Positions 14,206 through 15,126 of a stretch of 15,126 nt of DNA are shown in pieces. Source of the stretch: Pseudomonadota bacterium. Lineage in GTDB: Bacteria; Pseudomonadota; Alphaproteobacteria; Rhizobiales; Xanthobacteraceae. The notes under the pieces were generated by a model. It was not told the origin of the DNA. It made no database searches and saw nothing but the letters and a program-made list of their open reading frames with translations. Position 1 is the stretch's first letter; each line of letters opens with the position of its first letter. A program made the position numbers and the translations under genes. The stretch covers positions 1 through 15,126 of the forward strand of contig JAEWFG010000429.1 of NCBI GenBank assembly GCA_023388935.1. Direction: 5' to 3'.

Positions 14206-14817
14206 TTGTCAGAAGGTCCTTCGAAAAGTCCTGCGCCTGCCGAGGACGCGGAATCCGAACCGCGGCCGGGACGTGTGCGCAAGCCGATCGGCTGGTCGAC
14301 GATCATCATCGCGGCGCTGGTGGCTGTGAGTGCGACCCTGGTCTGGCGGCGTGACGGTACTGACGGTGTTCTGGAGATCCTCACGCACGATCTCTCGCTG
14401 TTCTCAGGCATCCTGCCGCGCGTGCTGGCGGGCTGCCTGCTTGGCGCGTTCATCTCCGAAATCTTGCCGCACGAAAAAGTCTCGCGCTCGCTCGGGCCCA
14501 AATCCGGACTGATGGGTCTTCTGATCGGTACGGCCTTCGGCGCGATCCTGCCGGGCGGCCCCTTCACCGCCTATCCCGTCGCAAGCGCGCTGCTCGCGGT
14601 CGGCGCCGATTTCGGCGCTACCATCGCCATGGTCGTGAGCTGGACGCTGATCGGCTATGGCCGCGCGGTCGCCTGGGAAATCCCGATCATGGGCACCGAC
14701 TTCACGCTGTGGCGCATCCTGATCTCGCTGCCGCTGCCGGTGCTCGCCGGCGCGCTCGGTCGCTTCGTCTATGTCCGGATCTATCCGAAGCGCGACAGCG
14801 ACGAGGACGCGGCATGA
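14206..14817 (+). CDS. Half-length permease A (YraQ/DUF318-like)
   Basis: 203-residue integral membrane protein. After a polar N-terminus (to about residue 28), hydrophobic segments lie at about 31-47, 66-88, 102-132, 137-150 and 168-190. The conserved core is ILPR...EILPHE, LGPKSG (96-101) and LPGGP (115-119) followed by FTAYP, which I associate with YraQ/DUF318-type permeases, a family that includes ArsP. Those usually have both repeats in one chain; here only one is present. The start is uncertain: the first in-frame option after the stop at 14167 is the TTG at 14206, and a GTG at 14275 would remove the polar leader. It overlaps permease B by four bases (ATGA), so the two are co-translated and probably form one transporter. 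The substrate is unknown. Confidence 0.75.
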   Translation: MSEGPSKSPAPAEDAESEPRPGRVRKPIGWSTIIIAALVAVSATLVWRRDGTDGVLEILTHDLSLFSGILPRVLAGCLLGAFISEILPHEKVSRSLGPKSGLMGLLIGTAFGAILPGGPFTAYPVASALLAVGADFGATIAMVVSWTLIGYGRAVAWEIPIMGTDFTLWRILISLPLPVLAGALGRFVYVRIYPKRDSDEDAA

Positions 14818-15126
14818 GCGCGGCGCTCCTCATCGATATCCTGCTGTGGGGCTCGGTGTTCGGCGTCGGCCTGATCGCCTTTCGCCGTGGCCCTCCGGTG
14901 TTCAAGGCCTCGCTGCGCGAAGGCACGATGGACTTCATCAACATCGTGCCGCGGATCGCGCTGGGCGTGATCGGCTCCGGCTACATCGCCGCCATCATCC
15001 CGCAGGAGGTGATCACCGGTTGGCTCGGCCCGGACAGCGGCTGGCTCGGGGTTGCGAGCGCCGTGGTCGCGGGTGCGGCCACCCCCGGCGGCCCCGTGAT
15101 CGGCTTCTCCATCGGCACGGTGGCCC
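14814..15126 (+). CDS. Half-length permease B (YraQ/DUF318-like), truncated by window end
   Basis: Starts with ATG at 14814 within the ATGA overlap of permease A and runs off the right edge; 104 residues are visible. The N-terminus MSAALLIDILLWGSVFGVGL is the first membrane helix. The following VPRIALGV...AAIIPQE, LGPDSG (71-76) and TPGGP (90-94) repeat the core of permease A with identical spacing: 17 residues between the two prolines of PR...P(H/Q)E, and 20 from LGP to PGGP. This shows the two genes encode homologous halves, probably working as a heterodimer. The TPGGP motif sits where ArsP/YraQ proteins carry TPFCSC, so the cysteines of that motif are absent here. The C-terminal part and function are not visible. 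Confidence 0.78.
   Translation, partial: MSAALLIDILLWGSVFGVGLIAFRRGPPVFKASLREGTMDFINIVPRIALGVIGSGYIAAIIPQEVITGWLGPDSGWLGVASAVVAGAATPGGPVIGFSIGTVA

Overview
The window is high-GC chromosomal DNA from an alphaproteobacterium, most likely Bradyrhizobium or a close relative in the Bradyrhizobiaceae/Nitrobacteraceae. The pointers are the tandem DUF3551-type secreted mini-proteins, the GC-rich intergenic palindromic repeats of a kind I recognise from Bradyrhizobium and Rhodopseudomonas, an orphan tricarboxylate-type binding protein, and an iron-type superoxide dismutase. Assignments rest on reading the sequence and remembered family signatures; no search was run. I see no tRNA, rRNA, CRISPR array, transposase, integrase or phage gene.

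Layout. 1-142 is a gene-free edge with a repeat-like fragment. 143-3277 (-) is an MdtC/MuxC-like RND efflux permease. 3278-3699 is a gene-free divergent region holding a 28-bp inverted repeat. 3700-4281 (+) encodes two tandem DUF3551-like secreted proteins with four conserved cysteines each. They converge on a Tat-exported TctC/Bug-type solute-binding protein at 4302-5282 (-).

5527-9815 (+) looks like an acyl-activation locus. It holds a FATP-type long-chain acyl-CoA synthetase, then a free-standing acyl carrier protein, a short adenylate-forming ligase and a FabG-like SDR. The last three genes overlap (14 nt and 8 nt), so they are probably translationally coupled. The simplest model is that the ligase loads a carboxylic acid onto the ACP and the SDR reduces or oxidises the tethered acyl group. 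There is no ketosynthase or thioesterase in the window, so the product is unknown. A small 69-residue hypothetical protein follows.

10156-10542 (-) encodes a small ribbon-helix-helix-like protein. It is divergent from a DUF3095 protein (10758-11903, +) that carries two Asp residues placed as in class III nucleotide cyclases. A 170-bp palindromic element with terminal inverted repeats lies between DUF3095 and a convergent secreted DUF2147 protein (12096-12536, -). Next come a GNAT acetyltransferase (12661-13188, -) and divergent sodB (13428-14024, +) with a clear intrinsic terminator. The right edge has two overlapping half-length permease genes (the second cut by the window end). Their proteins look like homologous halves of one YraQ/DUF318-like transporter.

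Most of the window is ordinary accessory chromosome. The items most worth a second look are the ACP-ligase-SDR cassette, the split permease with matching halves, the cyclase-like Asp pair in DUF3095, and several precise palindromes in front of genes.
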